From: Xanthomonas hortorum pv. cynarae
GTDB lineage: Bacteria; Pseudomonadota; Gammaproteobacteria; Xanthomonadales; Xanthomonadaceae
Length of the DNA stretch: 64,000 nt
Reading direction: 5' to 3'
NCBI RefSeq assembly: GCF_002939985.1
Contig: NZ_MDFM01000004.1
Location: 109,356 to 173,355, forward strand
This document shows, piece after piece, positions 24,915 to 35,500 of the stretch. The notes beneath the pieces are model-generated. The model was given only the letters and a program-made list of their open reading frames with translations, searched no databases and was not told the origin of the DNA. Every line of letters starts with the position of its first letter. The stretch's first letter is position 1. The position numbers were made by a program, and so were the translations under genes.

Positions 24915-26216
24915 TCAGGCGTAGGCGTCCAACAATCCACGCTGGCGTAACACCACCGACGGAATTCCGACGGGCGGGCTGTCGTCCAGGGTAAGGCCGT
25001 TGCCATCGCGCCCACTGCCGTTGCGGTTGCCGGCCTGGCCCTGCTGTTGCTGGCCCACATCGGCCTGACCCAGCTGGAAGCCGTTCTGGCCGAGCATTTC
25101 GCGCAGCCGCGGCAGGCTTTGTTCCAGCGCCTGGCGCACCTCGGCGTTGGCCGAGGTGAAGCTGGCGCTGACCTTGTCGCCATCCAGATGCAGACGCACC
25201 TCGACCGGGCCCATCTCGTTCGGGGTCACCTTGATGTGCGCGTGACCGATCTTCTGGTCGGCCAGCCAGCTCATACGCGCGCCGATGGCATCGTCGAAAT
25301 TGTCGCTGCCCATCTCCGGGGTCGGGGTGGGCGAGGCACTGAACACCGGCGCCGGATCCTGCAGGCGACCGAGCGTGGCTGCCGTGGTGGTCGGCAGCAC
25401 GAACGCCGGGGCGTCCGGGCCCGCCGTGGCGGCGGCGTCATCGGCGCTTGGGTCCAGTGCCTTGGTCGCCATGCTCATCAACGCGGCCGTTTGAGCGTCG
25501 CCGCTCAAGGCGGTGACGGAGGTGGGCTTGGCGCCTGCGGCGGCGGCCGGTGCCAGCGCCCCCAACGCGGGCAGGGCGGTGCCGGTTGTTGCCGTTGCGG
25601 CAGGTGTGGCGGCATCGGTGGGCAGGGCGGTTGCACTCGCCGTGCCGCCCGCTGCGCCGGCCATGCTTGCGGTCAAGGCCGCTGCGGCAGCAGCCAGTAC
25701 CTCACCACCGGGTAAGGCTTGCGCCAGCAGGCCCATGCCGAAGCCGCCCAGACCTGGCGGTGGCCAGGTGGAATCGGTCGCCGTGGCTGCCTCGGCCGGT
25801 GCGTCTTCGCTGGCAGTCGCGGGTTTTGCGTTCTTGCCGGTCTTGGCGGTGCCTGCGGCAGAGCTACTCTCGGCTGTAGCTGATTCTTTGGTGGAGCCCG
25901 ACTTGGCGGGCTTTGCAGCCTTGCTGTCGCCGTCCTGCGCACGCGGCCGTGCAGTGGCATCGCCGGCTGCATCGTCGCCGTTATCGTTGTCGTCGCGCTG
26001 CTTGTCGGACTGGCTGGGCTTGGGCGCGGCCTGCTTGGCCGGCACGCGCTCGGGCGCCTGCGGCGGGGCCTGGTTGGGCGTGTTGGCCGGATTGAGCATG
26101 CGCGCGAACTGGTCCTGGCCGGCGTCCGGCTCGGACGACGGGTCGCTATAGCTGGATTTCTTGCCGGTGCCGGCAAGCGCGCCAAGGCCGGCGGCAAAAG
26201 CGGACAGGGGGTTCAT
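24915..26216 (-). CDS. fliK: Flagellar hook-length control protein FliK
   Basis: FliK is the secreted ruler that measures hook length and triggers the FlhB switch. The 433-residue protein has a low-complexity Ala/Thr/Pro-rich N-terminal two thirds and a conserved C-terminal Flg_hook domain (about 310-400; IKVTPNEMGPVEVRLHLDGD). The ATG overlaps the fliJ stop by 4 nt. It is the last gene of the fliE-K unit, followed by a terminator. Confidence 0.95.
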   Translation of the reverse strand: MNPLSAFAAGLGALAGTGKKSSYSDPSSEPDAGQDQFARMLNPANTPNQAPPQAPERVPAKQAAPKPSQSDKQRDDNDNGDDAAGDATARPRAQDGDSKAAKPAKSGSTKESATAESSSAAGTAKTGKNAKPATASEDAPAEAATATDSTWPPPGLGGFGMGLLAQALPGGEVLAAAAAALTASMAGAAGGTASATALPTDAATPAATATTGTALPALGALAPAAAAGAKPTSVTALSGDAQTAALMSMATKALDPSADDAAATAGPDAPAFVLPTTTAATLGRLQDPAPVFSASPTPTPEMGSDNFDDAIGARMSWLADQKIGHAHIKVTPNEMGPVEVRLHLDGDKVSASFTSANAEVRQALEQSLPRLREMLGQNGFQLGQADVGQQQQGQAGNRNGSGRDGNGLTLDDSPPVGIPSVVLRQRGLLDAYA

Positions 26217-26668
26217 GCGGATTCTCCGTGGGTATCTTCGCTGCGGGCCAGGCGCGAGCGGCGCGCGCCGAGGTCGTCCATCTCACGCTGGTCGCGGCGT
26301 TCGATCACCTTGTTCTCCTGTGCGCGGTAGCTGGCCGCCAATTGCTCCAGCACCTGTTTTTCGCGGCTGGCCAGCAGCAGGCGGGTGCGTTCGGCCTCCA
26401 CCTTGTTGCGGTTGCTTTCCACGGTCTGCGCCTGCTGCAGCACCGCGCTGTCGAGCCGGTCCAGAAAGGCGCGGCGGTTGGTCAACGCCGCGGCGCTGGT
26501 GCCGGCCATATGGCTGTTGGCGTATTCCTCGGCGTAGCGGCGCAGTTCCTCCAGACGCGACTGGTGCGTGTCCAGGGCGCGCTGACGCTCGGCCAGATCG
26601 CGCGCGATCTGGTCTTCCTGTTCCTGGGCGCGGCGCAGCAGTGGGTCGATCCGTTTGGACTGCATCAT
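26213..26668 (-). CDS. fliJ: Flagellar export protein FliJ
   Basis: FliJ is a coiled-coil protein that sits inside the FliI ATPase ring and couples it to FlhA. The protein has 151 residues, almost wholly charged heptad-like helix (for example EQEDQIARDLAERQRALDTH). It starts 3 nt after fliI; the second Met (26665) is an alternative. It overlaps fliK. Confidence 0.93.
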   Translation of the reverse strand: MMQSKRIDPLLRRAQEQEDQIARDLAERQRALDTHQSRLEELRRYAEEYANSHMAGTSAAALTNRRAFLDRLDSAVLQQAQTVESNRNKVEAERTRLLLASREKQVLEQLAASYRAQENKVIERRDQREMDDLGARRSRLARSEDTHGESA

Positions 26669-26671
26669 GGA

Positions 26672-28054
26672 TTAGTTCTCGGGTTCGACCAGCCGCTGCA
26701 ACGCGGACAGGCTGTCGGGCAGGTGGGCGGCCTTGTGGACGTCCTGTCCGAGGAATTCGACGATGTCCGGCCAACGCGCCAAGGCTTCGTCGGTGGCCGG
26801 GTCGCTGCCGCGCTGGTAGGCGCCGATGGCGATCAGATCGCGGTTGGACGAATACGCCGAGAGCAGCCGCTTGAGCTTGCGGATGCGCAGGCGCCAGGTG
26901 TCGTCGGCGATGTCCTGCACCACACGGCTGACTGAGGATTCCACATCGATGGCCGGGTACAGGCCGCTGTCGGCAACCCGACGCGAGAGCAGGATGTGGC
27001 CGTCCAGAATCGCACGCGCGGCATCGGCGATCGGGTCCTGCGGGTCGTCGCCTTCGGTCAGCACGGTGTAGAAGGCGGTGATCGAACCGCGGCCCTTGGC
27101 GCCGTTGCCGGCACGTTCCACCAGCGCCGGTAATTTGGCGAACACCGACGGCGGGTAGCCACGGGTGGTCGGCGGCTCGCCCACCGACAGTCCGATCTCG
27201 CGCTGCGCCTGGGCGAAACGGGTCAGCGAATCCATCAGCAGCAGCACGTTCAAGCCCTGGTCGCGGAACCATTCGGCGATGGCAGTAGCGCGGTAGGCGC
27301 CATGCAGACGCGCCAACGGCGGGCGGTCGGCCGGGGCGGCCACCACCACAGCGCGGCGCAGGCCTTCTTCGCCCAGGGTGGTTTCGACGAAATCGCGCAC
27401 TTCGCGGCCACGTTCGCCGATCAGCCCGACCACGATCACGTCGGCCGAGGTGAAGCGGGTCATCATGCCGAGCAGTGTCGATTTACCGACGCCGGAGCCG
27501 GCGAACAGGCCCACACGCTGGCCGCGGCCGATCGGCAGCAGCGCGTTGATCGCCCGCACGCCGACGTCCAATGAGGTAGTGATGGGCTCGCGCGCCAGCG
27601 GGTTGATCGACACGCCGGCCATGCTGACGCTGCCTTCGCCGCGGATCGGGCCCTTGCCGTCGAGCGGGGTGCCGTCGCTGTCGATGACGCGGCCGAGCAG
27701 GCCTTCGCCCACTTCCACGCCGCCGCGGCGGCGCGAGGGGACCACGCGGGCATTCGGCAGCAGGCCATGCAGTTCTGCGCTGGGCATCAGATAGGTGCGT
27801 TCGCCGGCAAAGCCGACCACTTCGGCATCGACCCAGCCGCCGTCGACTTCGACCTTGCAGGTGGCGCCCATCGGCGCTTCGCAACCGGTGGCTTCCAGGG
27901 TCAGGCCGACCGCGCGGCGCAGGATGCCTTCGCGGATCAGGGTGCGGCCGGCAGTGGGCTCCAGTCCCAGCCCGCTCAGGCGCGTGGCCAGGCGCAGGTT
28001 GCGCGCGTCCAGCCAATCGGCCGGGGCTGGGGTGGCTGCCAACACGTCGCTCAC
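26672..28054 (-). CDS. fliI: Flagellum-specific ATPase FliI
   Basis: FliI is the F1-beta-like ATPase of the export apparatus. The protein has 460 residues with Walker [10 protein letters not shown] at about 185-193 and Walker [12 protein letters not shown], followed by the typical [18 protein letters not shown] segment. The start overlaps the fliH stop (28051-28054). Length and motifs are normal. Confidence 0.98.
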   Translation of the reverse strand: MSDVLAATPAPADWLDARNLRLATRLSGLGLEPTAGRTLIREGILRRAVGLTLEATGCEAPMGATCKVEVDGGWVDAEVVGFAGERTYLMPSAELHGLLPNARVVPSRRRGGVEVGEGLLGRVIDSDGTPLDGKGPIRGEGSVSMAGVSINPLAREPITTSLDVGVRAINALLPIGRGQRVGLFAGSGVGKSTLLGMMTRFTSADVIVVGLIGERGREVRDFVETTLGEEGLRRAVVVAAPADRPPLARLHGAYRATAIAEWFRDQGLNVLLLMDSLTRFAQAQREIGLSVGEPPTTRGYPPSVFAKLPALVERAGNGAKGRGSITAFYTVLTEGDDPQDPIADAARAILDGHILLSRRVADSGLYPAIDVESSVSRVVQDIADDTWRLRIRKLKRLLSAYSSNRDLIAIGAYQRGSDPATDEALARWPDIVEFLGQDVHKAAHLPDSLSALQRLVEPEN

Positions 28055-28671
28055 AGGCCCGCTCCGGATTTGCGCATGACGGTCTCCAGCGCGGCCCGCA
28101 GGCGCGCATCCAGTGTTCCATCCACGCGCACGCTTTCGGCGTGCACGCGCAGGTCGCCGCGGCTCAGGCTCAGGTCCGGGGCCACGCGGGTGGTGCTGCT
28201 GGGTGCCAGATGCGGCAGCAGCGCGGTGATGTCGTCCGGGTGCAGGCGCACCTCGACTTCGCGACCGGCACTGCCGACCGCGTCGATGGCTTCGTGCACC
28301 AGATCGGCCAGCAGCTGCGGTTCGACCTGGTAGGCACGCCCGACCAGGGAACCGGCGATGCGCACGGCCAGCTCGCCGAGCGCGCCGACCACTTCGTTCT
28401 CCAGCCGCGCCAGCGGGCGGGTGAAGTTGTCCAGGATGCCGTCGATCTGCGCAGTCAACCGGCGCACCTCGGACTGGCCCTGGGCGAAGCCTTCGGCATG
28501 CCCACGCTCCAGACCTTCCTGACGGGCGGCGTCTTCGATGGCCTGGATCTCTTCCAGGGTCGGCGGACGCAGCACCGGCTCATAGATCGCCGGTTCGTCG
28601 AAGTCGGTTTCCGGCAGCGCCGGGGCCATGTGCAGGTCGGGGGCCAGCCAGCGGGTGACGATGTCGTTCAT
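28051..28671 (-). CDS. fliH: Flagellar assembly protein FliH
   Basis: FliH is the peripheral-stalk-like regulator that dimerises and anchors FliI to the C-ring. This 206-residue protein begins [13 protein letters not shown] and has a central helix (about 45-85) and a C-terminal FliH/HrpE domain including [14 protein letters not shown] and VEVRLHPDD. It overlaps fliG and fliI by 4 nt each. Confidence 0.96.
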   Translation of the reverse strand: MNDIVTRWLAPDLHMAPALPETDFDEPAIYEPVLRPPTLEEIQAIEDAARQEGLERGHAEGFAQGQSEVRRLTAQIDGILDNFTRPLARLENEVVGALGELAVRIAGSLVGRAYQVEPQLLADLVHEAIDAVGSAGREVEVRLHPDDITALLPHLAPSSTTRVAPDLSLSRGDLRVHAESVRVDGTLDARLRAALETVMRKSGAGL

Positions 28672-29678
28672 ACCATCGCCTCCGCACCGGCGCCGCCCAG
28701 GCTGATGGCACCTTCGTCAGCCAGACGGCGGACGATGGTGAGGATTTCCTTCTGCGCCGCTTCCACGTCGGCCAGGCGTACCGGGCCACGCGCTTCCATG
28801 TCTTCGAGCAGGATTTCGGCGGCGCGCTGGGACATGTTGCGGGTGATCTTCTCGCGCACCTTGGTGTCGGCGCCGCGCAGGGCCAGGCCCAGGCGCTCGC
28901 CGGAGACTTCGCGCAGCAGCGTCTGCAGGCCGCGGTCGTCCAGGTCCACCAGATTGTCGAACACGAACATCAGGTCCTGGATCTTGCTGGCCAGGTCGGC
29001 GTCGATCTTGCCGATCTCGCCCAGCACGCCCTGCTCGGGGCCGGTGTCCAGGAAGTTGAGGATATTGGCAGCGACCTTGATGCCGCCCACGTTGGACGAC
29101 TTGAGGTTCTGGTTGCCGGAAAACTGGCGCTCCATGATGTCGTTGAGCTCGCTCAGCGCATTCGGCGGAATGCCGTCCAGGGTTGCGATGCGCAGCAGCA
29201 CGTCGGCGCGGGTGCGCTCGGGCAGCAGCTTCAGCGCTTCAGCGGCCTGGTCGCTGTCCAGATGCGCCATGACGATGGCGATGATCTGCGGGTGCTCGTT
29301 GCGCACCAGGTCGGCGACCGCGCGCGGGTCCATCCACTTCAGGGTGTCCAGACCGGTGGTATTGCGGCCGAGCAGGATGCGGTCGATCAGGCCACCGGCC
29401 TTGTCGGCGCCGAGTGCCTGGATCAGCACGTTGCGGATGTAGTCGTCGGCCCCCACGCCCAGCGAGGTCTTGCCGGCCAGTTCGCCGTTGAAGTCGTCCA
29501 TCACCCGCTCGACCTGGTCGCGCGAGATGCCGGTCATGGTGGCCATGGCGATGCCGATCTTCTGCACCTCCTTGGGGTCCATATGCTTGAGCACTTCGGC
29601 GGCGTCGCTTTCCCCAAGCGACAGCAACAGCACGGCGGCGCGCTGTACTCCGGTCATCGGCGGTGTTTCAGGCTTCAC
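28668..29678 (-). CDS. fliG: Flagellar rotor protein FliG
   Basis: FliG is the C-ring protein that contacts the stator. The 336-residue protein has the standard N, middle and C domains, with the EHPQ motif in VRNEHPQIIA and the C-terminal torque helix. The start used is GTG at 29678, overlapping the fliF stop by 11 nt. An internal ATG at 29657 (MTGVQRAAVLLLSLGE) is also reasonable. Confidence 0.97.
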   Translation of the reverse strand: MKPETPPMTGVQRAAVLLLSLGESDAAEVLKHMDPKEVQKIGIAMATMTGISRDQVERVMDDFNGELAGKTSLGVGADDYIRNVLIQALGADKAGGLIDRILLGRNTTGLDTLKWMDPRAVADLVRNEHPQIIAIVMAHLDSDQAAEALKLLPERTRADVLLRIATLDGIPPNALSELNDIMERQFSGNQNLKSSNVGGIKVAANILNFLDTGPEQGVLGEIGKIDADLASKIQDLMFVFDNLVDLDDRGLQTLLREVSGERLGLALRGADTKVREKITRNMSQRAAEILLEDMEARGPVRLADVEAAQKEILTIVRRLADEGAISLGGAGAEAMV

Positions 29679-31398
29679 TGGCGACCCATCCCTTTACGAC
29701 TTGTGCGACACGTTTTGAATCGGCTTTGACGGCTTCGCGTGCGACCCGCATGCGTTCTTCGTAGGCGTCCGGCAGGGCGATCGGGACTTTCTTGTCCTGA
29801 CCGAGCTGGGCGGTGTCTTCTTCCAGGCGCGGCATCAGGTCGTCGTCATCGACCATCCGTACATCCGCGCTCTGCGGAGTGCCATCCTTGCCGCCCTTGC
29901 CTTGCTTGTCCTTGACCACGGTCACGCCGGTGAGCTGACGCAGGGTGGGGCGCACCACACCGAACAGCAGCGCCAGCACCACCACCGCACCGACCAGCAG
30001 GCGCAGACCGTTCTGCACGCGCGGGTCTTCCCACCACTTGGGGCCCTCTTCGCCGGCCACCGCTTCACGCACGAACGGGGCATTCATCACCGACACCGTG
30101 TCGCCACGTGCCGCGTCGAACCCCACGGCCTGCTTGACCAGACCCTCGATGCGGGTGAGCTCGGCGGCAGTCAGCGGCTGTTCGACGATCTTGCCCTTGG
30201 CACCGGGGCGCGGCACGTTGTCCAGCAGCACCGCCACCGACACCCGCTTGATGCGGCCGGCCGGCTGACGGGTGTGTTGCAAGGTGCGGTCCAATTCGTA
30301 ATTGCGGGTGGCGCTCTTGGAACTTTCGGTCGGCGCGGCAGGCGCGGCGGCCTGGCCATTGGCAGCGGCCGGGGCGCCCGGTGCGCCGGCAGTGGCGTTG
30401 GCGGCCGGGGCCGGCGGCTGGCCGGGGCTGTTGCTGGTGGCGCCCGGGGGACCTTGCGGGCCGGTGGCGCTGGTGCTGGTGTCGTTTATCTGCTCGCTGC
30501 GCAGCTTGGCCGGCTCGCCGTTGTAGAGCTCGCGGGCTTCTTCGACCACCGAGAAATCCATGTCCACGCTGACTTCCGGGTTGACCCGGCCGGCGCCGGT
30601 CATCGGCTCAAGCAATTCGCGGATGCGCTGGTTGTAGGAGCTCTCTTGGCGACGCACCTGTTCGAACTGGGCGGCGTGCTGGGCGGCGTCGCTGTTGGGG
30701 TCGGCGATGGAGAGCATGCGGCCGCTCTGGTCGACCACGGTCACGCGCTCGGGGGTCATGTCCGGGATGCTGGAGGCGACCAGGTTGACGATGGCGTCGA
30801 CCTGATTGCGTTCCAGGCCCTGGCCGCCGCGCAGCTCCAGCACCACCGAGGCGCTGGCCACATCACGCTGGCGTGTGAAGGCGCTGGGCTTGGGAATGGC
30901 CAGATGCACGCGGGCCTCGCGCACCGGGCGCAGGGTGCCGATGGTGCGCGACAATTCGGTTTCCAGGGCGTGCTGGTAGCGGGCGTTTTCCACGAACTGG
31001 CTGACGCCGAAGCCGGGGTCTTTTTCCATCAGCTCGAAGCCGCCGCCGGTCTCTTTACCGGTCAGGCCGGAGCCGGCCAGCTTCAGGCGGGCATCGTACA
31101 GACGGTCCTGCGGCACCGAGATGGCGCCGGTGTTCTGGTCGATCTTGTACGGGATCTGCGCGGTACGCAGCAGGTCGGCCGCTTCGGCATTGCCCTTGTC
31201 GTCCAGGCCGGTGTACAGCGACTGATAGCCAGGTTTCTGCGACCAGTAGAACACCGCCAGACCGGCGCCCACCGCCAGGGCGATCATCGCCATCATGGTC
31301 AGCTTGCGGGTGATCTGCAGGCTGCGGACACGGTCGAACCATTGCCCGGCCTTTTCGGCATTCTGGTTGATGTTTTCTTTGGAAATCGCGAGTGCCAT
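29668..31398 (-). CDS. fliF: Flagellar MS-ring protein FliF
   Basis: FliF builds the MS ring on which the basal body assembles. The protein has 576 residues, a transmembrane helix near residue 40, YscJ-like ring domains, a Pro/Ala/Gly-rich stretch (about 310-360), a second helix (about 455-475) and the C-terminal FliG-binding tail. It is preceded by fliE with a 13-nt gap. Confidence 0.98.
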   Translation of the reverse strand: MALAISKENINQNAEKAGQWFDRVRSLQITRKLTMMAMIALAVGAGLAVFYWSQKPGYQSLYTGLDDKGNAEAADLLRTAQIPYKIDQNTGAISVPQDRLYDARLKLAGSGLTGKETGGGFELMEKDPGFGVSQFVENARYQHALETELSRTIGTLRPVREARVHLAIPKPSAFTRQRDVASASVVLELRGGQGLERNQVDAIVNLVASSIPDMTPERVTVVDQSGRMLSIADPNSDAAQHAAQFEQVRRQESSYNQRIRELLEPMTGAGRVNPEVSVDMDFSVVEEARELYNGEPAKLRSEQINDTSTSATGPQGPPGATSNSPGQPPAPAANATAGAPGAPAAANGQAAAPAAPTESSKSATRNYELDRTLQHTRQPAGRIKRVSVAVLLDNVPRPGAKGKIVEQPLTAAELTRIEGLVKQAVGFDAARGDTVSVMNAPFVREAVAGEEGPKWWEDPRVQNGLRLLVGAVVVLALLFGVVRPTLRQLTGVTVVKDKQGKGGKDGTPQSADVRMVDDDDLMPRLEEDTAQLGQDKKVPIALPDAYEERMRVAREAVKADSKRVAQVVKGWVASEA

Positions 31399-31411
31399 GT
31401 GTCGTTAACCC

Positions 31412-31783
31412 TTACAGCGGCATGTTCATGACGTCCTGATAAGCCTGGACGAGACGGTTGCGGACTTCCACGGTGGCGCGGAAGGCCACCTGGGACTGCT
31501 GGGAGGCGACCATGACCCGTGCCAGATCGGCACTGGGGTCGCCCATTTCGAATGCTTTGGCCAGCGCGCCGGACTTCTGCTGGGCCTCGTTGACGCCGCC
31601 GATGGCGCCGCGCAAGGTCTCGCTGAAGCTCGGTGCCTGGGTGGCCGGGGTGCCCTGCGTGCCGGCCAGCCCCTGGATCTGATTGCCGCGCGCCGCATCG
31701 CCCACCGCGCCCATCGGGCCTTGGCCCATCTGCGTCTGGTAGCTGCGGATCTGCGAGAGGATGGAGGTAACGGAATCGCTCAT
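31412..31783 (-). CDS. fliE: Flagellar hook-basal body protein FliE
   Basis: FliE joins the MS ring to the rod and is the first export substrate. I use the ATG at 31783 (MSDSVTSILSQIRSYQTQMG; 123 residues). An upstream Met at 31816 in the same frame would lie before the predicted transcription start (about 31806) and is excluded. The conserved C-terminus reads QVAFRATVEVRNRLVQAYQD. It is the first gene of fliEFGHIJK. Confidence 0.96.
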   Translation of the reverse strand: MSDSVTSILSQIRSYQTQMGQGPMGAVGDAARGNQIQGLAGTQGTPATQAPSFSETLRGAIGGVNEAQQKSGALAKAFEMGDPSADLARVMVASQQSQVAFRATVEVRNRLVQAYQDVMNMPL

Positions 31784-31816
31784 GGGTGCGGTCAGCCAGG
31801 GAGGCATCCACACCAA

Positions 31817-31832
31817 TGCAAGCGGCGTGCCG
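31817..31832 (-). promoter_or_regulatory. Sigma-54 promoter of fliEFGHIJK
   Basis: The minus strand reads CGGCACGCCGCTTGCA, with GG-N10-GC spacing and a consensus -12 box. The predicted start near 31806 leaves a 23-nt leader. Just upstream (31833-31856) lies AAACCGCGCCGG-N5-CCGGCG in plus-strand orientation, the clearest instance of the block shared with flhF, fliL and flgG. Confidence 0.8.
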
Positions 31833-32061
31833 AAACCGCGCCGGGATTCCGGCGCCGGGGCGGGGAGGGTGCTGTCGCTGGGCTGCGGGGCGGTCTGCGG
31901 CAGCGATTTCTCTGCGCTGGCGACGCGGGCACCTAAGTGTAGAGTCCGGTGCTTCTTTAGCCGGGCCTTGTCGACACGGCGCGCGTCTGTTCAGCCGGTT
32001 TGTCCAGCAAGACGCGGGCCTGTCTGGCGAAGAGCAGCCGATCTGCGGGTTTGCTGCGGGG

Positions 32062-32164
32062 CCCTTGCCCGCCCACCATCGCGGGACACGCTGCAAGTAC
32101 GTCCTTGTAAGCTCTTACGCGGCATCCATGCCGCGTAAGGTCCCGCGACGGTGGGCGGGCAAGG
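32062..32164. repeat. Long palindromic interspersed repeat, copy 1
   Basis: Outer arms CCTTGCCCGCCCACC and its complement enclose a GCGGGAC / GTCCCGC pair and a perfect inner hairpin CTTACGCGGC-ATCCAT-GCCGCGTAAG (32114-32139). The sequence CGCTGCAAGTACGTCC on its left side also occurs in the copy at the window end. Confidence 0.85.
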
Positions 32165-32310
32165 ACCAGCCGAGGTGGTCGGTGTGCAGGGTGTAAGCAA
32201 TGCATGACGTGCTTCTGATGCGCTGGATCTCTGTAGTTGCGGCCCGTACTCGCAAGCCAATGCAACCTGCGAGATGGCCCGCCTTTTACTTGGCTACCGA
32301 TCAACTTCCT

Positions 32311-32416
32311 GGTGCGGTGTCCTCGCCGCTTGCGGGACCGTGTGGCGGCATGGATGCCGCCACCGAGCCCCCAGGGACGGGTTCACGGCGTGTCCCGCAA
32401 GCGGCGATGGCACCGC
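32311..32416. repeat. Long palindromic interspersed repeat, copy 2 (inverted)
   Basis: Arms GGTGCGGTG..CGCCGCTTGCGGGAC and GTCCCGCAAGCGGCG..CACCGC flank an inner hairpin with GGCGGCATGGATGCCGCC. Its reverse complement matches the copy at 63892-63999, so it lies in the opposite orientation to copies 1 and 3. Confidence 0.85.
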
Positions 32417-32573
32417 GCGCTCGACCAACCAGGCTTTTGATCTATTCACTTGACTGTAGCTAAACGACGCTACGACTCGATATCTGTGCGGCTGTGAGCT
32501 GATTGAGTCGGCGGGCTTGGTTTCGATGACAACGTGTCTTAACACTAGTGCATGCACCCACGCACTTGACCAG

Positions 32574-35500
32574 CTAATCCGGCAACCACGCCTCACGCCA
32601 GCGATCGAGATTGCTGCCGGTCAACATCCAGTCGCGGCGAACGACTTCACGCAATGCCGCGCCCTTTGCCGCTGCAGCAGCCGGGTCGGCCAGATGCTCG
32701 CGGATCGCGCCGATCCAGTCGCGGTAGCGGTTCTTCACCAGCGTCACCGGCAGGTTGCCTTGGTAGCAGCGCACGTCGCTGGCGATCACCGGGTAGCCGC
32801 AGGCACCGTATTCGAGCAGGCGCAGGTTGCTCTTGCACGCGTTGAACAGGTTCTGCTCCACCGGCGCCAGGGCCAGATCCAGATCCAGCGCGGCCAGCGC
32901 GGCCGGGTAGTGATCGATCGGCACGCCAGGCTGGAAGTGATGGATGTGCTGGCGTAGCGCGAACGGGTACATGCCCATGAACACCCAGTCGACCTCGTCA
33001 GCCAGCTCGCGTACTACATCGGCGATCAGTTCCAGGTCGCCGGTGTGGCTGGCGCCGCCGGCCCAGCCGATGCGTGGGCGACGTCCGCGTTCGAGCGAAC
33101 GCTCCGGCAGTGCGTTCCACCAGTGCGGCGGCAGGCGGTTTTCGGCCACGCGGATATCGCTGTGCAGCCCGGCAAACGCCTCGGCCAGCGCCGGGGTGGA
33201 GACCACAAAGCGATCCACCAGGCCCAGCCCGCGCCGCACGGTCTTGAGAATGTCCTTGGGCATGTGCTCGCGGTGGGCATTCTTCAGCGGCAGGTTGGGC
33301 AGGTAATCGTCCAGCTCGTAGACCTTGAACGCGCGCGATAACGCCTTCATGCGGCGCATCGCCTCCAGCCGCGCTTCGCCCACCTGGCGTTGCAGGATCA
33401 CCACGTCGGGATCCTGACGCGCCAGCTCGCTGATCTCCAGATAGCCGTTGAACAGCACGCCTTCCACCATGCCGCCCTCGCGTAGAGCACGCAGCGGCTG
33501 GATCACCCGATAGTGGCCGCAGCCTTCGATATCGGCAGGTAGCGCGATGACCGTCGGCAGTGGTCGCCACGATTGCAGCGGCCGCCAGCTGGCACGTGGG
33601 TCGGCCAATTTGAAGCCGGCGCCGGGGTCCAGCGAAAAGCCAGGGTTGTAGGCCGGGTCGTTGGCCATCGCCGGCAACCAACGTGCGTACATCGCCTCTT
33701 CGTCGAGGGCAGTGGCGGGCGCTGCTTCGGGCGGGTCGATCAACACCTGCGCGCGCGCGGCATACACATTGAGATAGCCGGCCTGCTGCAGGCGCAGGCA
33801 CAGATCGACATCGCTCCACTGCGCCAGTGCCGGCTCCAGCGCAAAACCGCCTGCGTCGATAAACAACTGACGCGGCAGCATCAGGCATTCGCCACTGAGT
33901 GCGCTGTAGTTCTGATCGAGTTGCAGCCGCTGTAGATAGCCGGATTCGTCGAACGCAGCGCCTTCGAATGCGCGTGCTGCCGGTGCACCCAGGCCCAGCA
34001 GTAGACCGGCGTGATGCACGGTACCGTCGCCGCGCAGCAACTTGCCGGCTACTGCGCCGACCTCTGGCCGCAGCGCATGGTTGAGCAACTGCGCCAGCCA
34101 ATCGGCCTTGATCGCTGCCGCGCCCGCTGCCAGCCACAGCAGCAGGTCCCCATGTGCCTGCTCGGCTGCGGCATTGCAGGCCGCCTCGCGCGAGGGTTCA
34201 CCCTCAAAGTGCAGCACGCGGATCTGCTGCAGGCCGAGGTTGTCGATGCCCGTCAGCCAGTCGCGCAGCTCCGGCTCGGTGCTGTCGCCGCGATCCAGCA
34301 GAAGCAACTCGTAATGCGGATAGGCGGTATTGGCGAGCACGCTTTCCAGGCAACGCTGTACCTGCGCGAGGCGTCCATCGACCAGCACCAGGATGCTGAC
34401 CAAGGGCTGCGGCGCATGCTGGTAATCCACAACATGGCGGCCGGGACCGTTGCTGCTCACCACCGCTTCCACATAGCCGCGCGCGGCGAGATGGCGGGTG
34501 ATGGCGCGTTGTTCGTCCTCGTCACTGTGCCGGGAGGTGGTGGCTGATGCCACAAGTAAGGGTTCGGCGATGTGTTGGATGCAGGCCAGGCCGTAGCGCT
34601 CGACCAGCCCAAATTGGTAATCGAGCTCGAATGCGTCGCTCGTTTCGGTTGGAAAGCCGCCATCGGCCAGCAACGTGCGGTGCCGGAACAGCCAATGCCG
34701 CGACATCGTCGATGGCGCGCTCAACAGCATGTCCAGATACAACGCCGGCCGCATCGCCAGCCCCAGCTGACCGTCGTCCAGCGCGACCACTTCGTCGGCG
34801 TAGACAGCCTGGCAATCGTCCGGCAGAGCGAGCATCTCCAGCGCCAGCATCAACAGGCCGCTGGCAGTGAAGAGGCTGCCGGCTTCGACCAGCAACACCC
34901 AGTCGATGGACTCCTGCGTGGCGATGGTCCGATTGAGTGTGGACAACAACCCGTCGGGGCCGACCAACACACCGCACTCCCCATGCTCGGCGACCTGCTG
35001 CGGCGAGCTGCTGAAAACCCAGGTCTGCTGATTCCGATAACACGCCACCGCCGCCAGACTGGCCTGAGTTGCGGCCACCGCTGCCGCATCGCCATTGCTG
35101 TCGACCAACATCACTGCGATCTGCGGGCCGCCTGCATGCGCCTGCAAGCGTGCATCGATCAAGGCGCGTTGGACCTCGCTCGGATGCCGCACGCCCAACC
35201 AGGTGGACGGCGACACGCGCTCGGCCATGCCGGCGCTTTGCATCAGCGCATTGACCAGATCCACCGACTTGAACACCCGCGCCTTGTGCGGGCTGAGCGG
35301 GGCCACGCGCACCTGGCGATTGTCGCCGTTTTCGCGTCGCCAGCCGAGTTGGCGGATGCCTTGGCGCAAGTCTTCATGGCCCTGATCGCCGATGCCGGGT
35401 TGATCGCGGCCGGCCTGACTGAACTGCGCGCTGGACACGCGAAAATGCGTGAGCGTGCTGGACAGCAGAGCCAGGTTGCCGTGACGCAGCAGCTTGACGT

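Larger units (their letters stand above)
31784..32573. other. Repeat-rich spacer between fliE and the glycosyltransferase gene
   Basis: This 790-bp spacer without a credible gene contains the fliE sigma-54 promoter (31817-31832) and two ~105-bp long palindromic repeats in opposite orientation (32062-32164 and 32311-32416). Short ORFs inside the palindromes occur on both strands and are symmetry artefacts. Confidence 0.7.
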
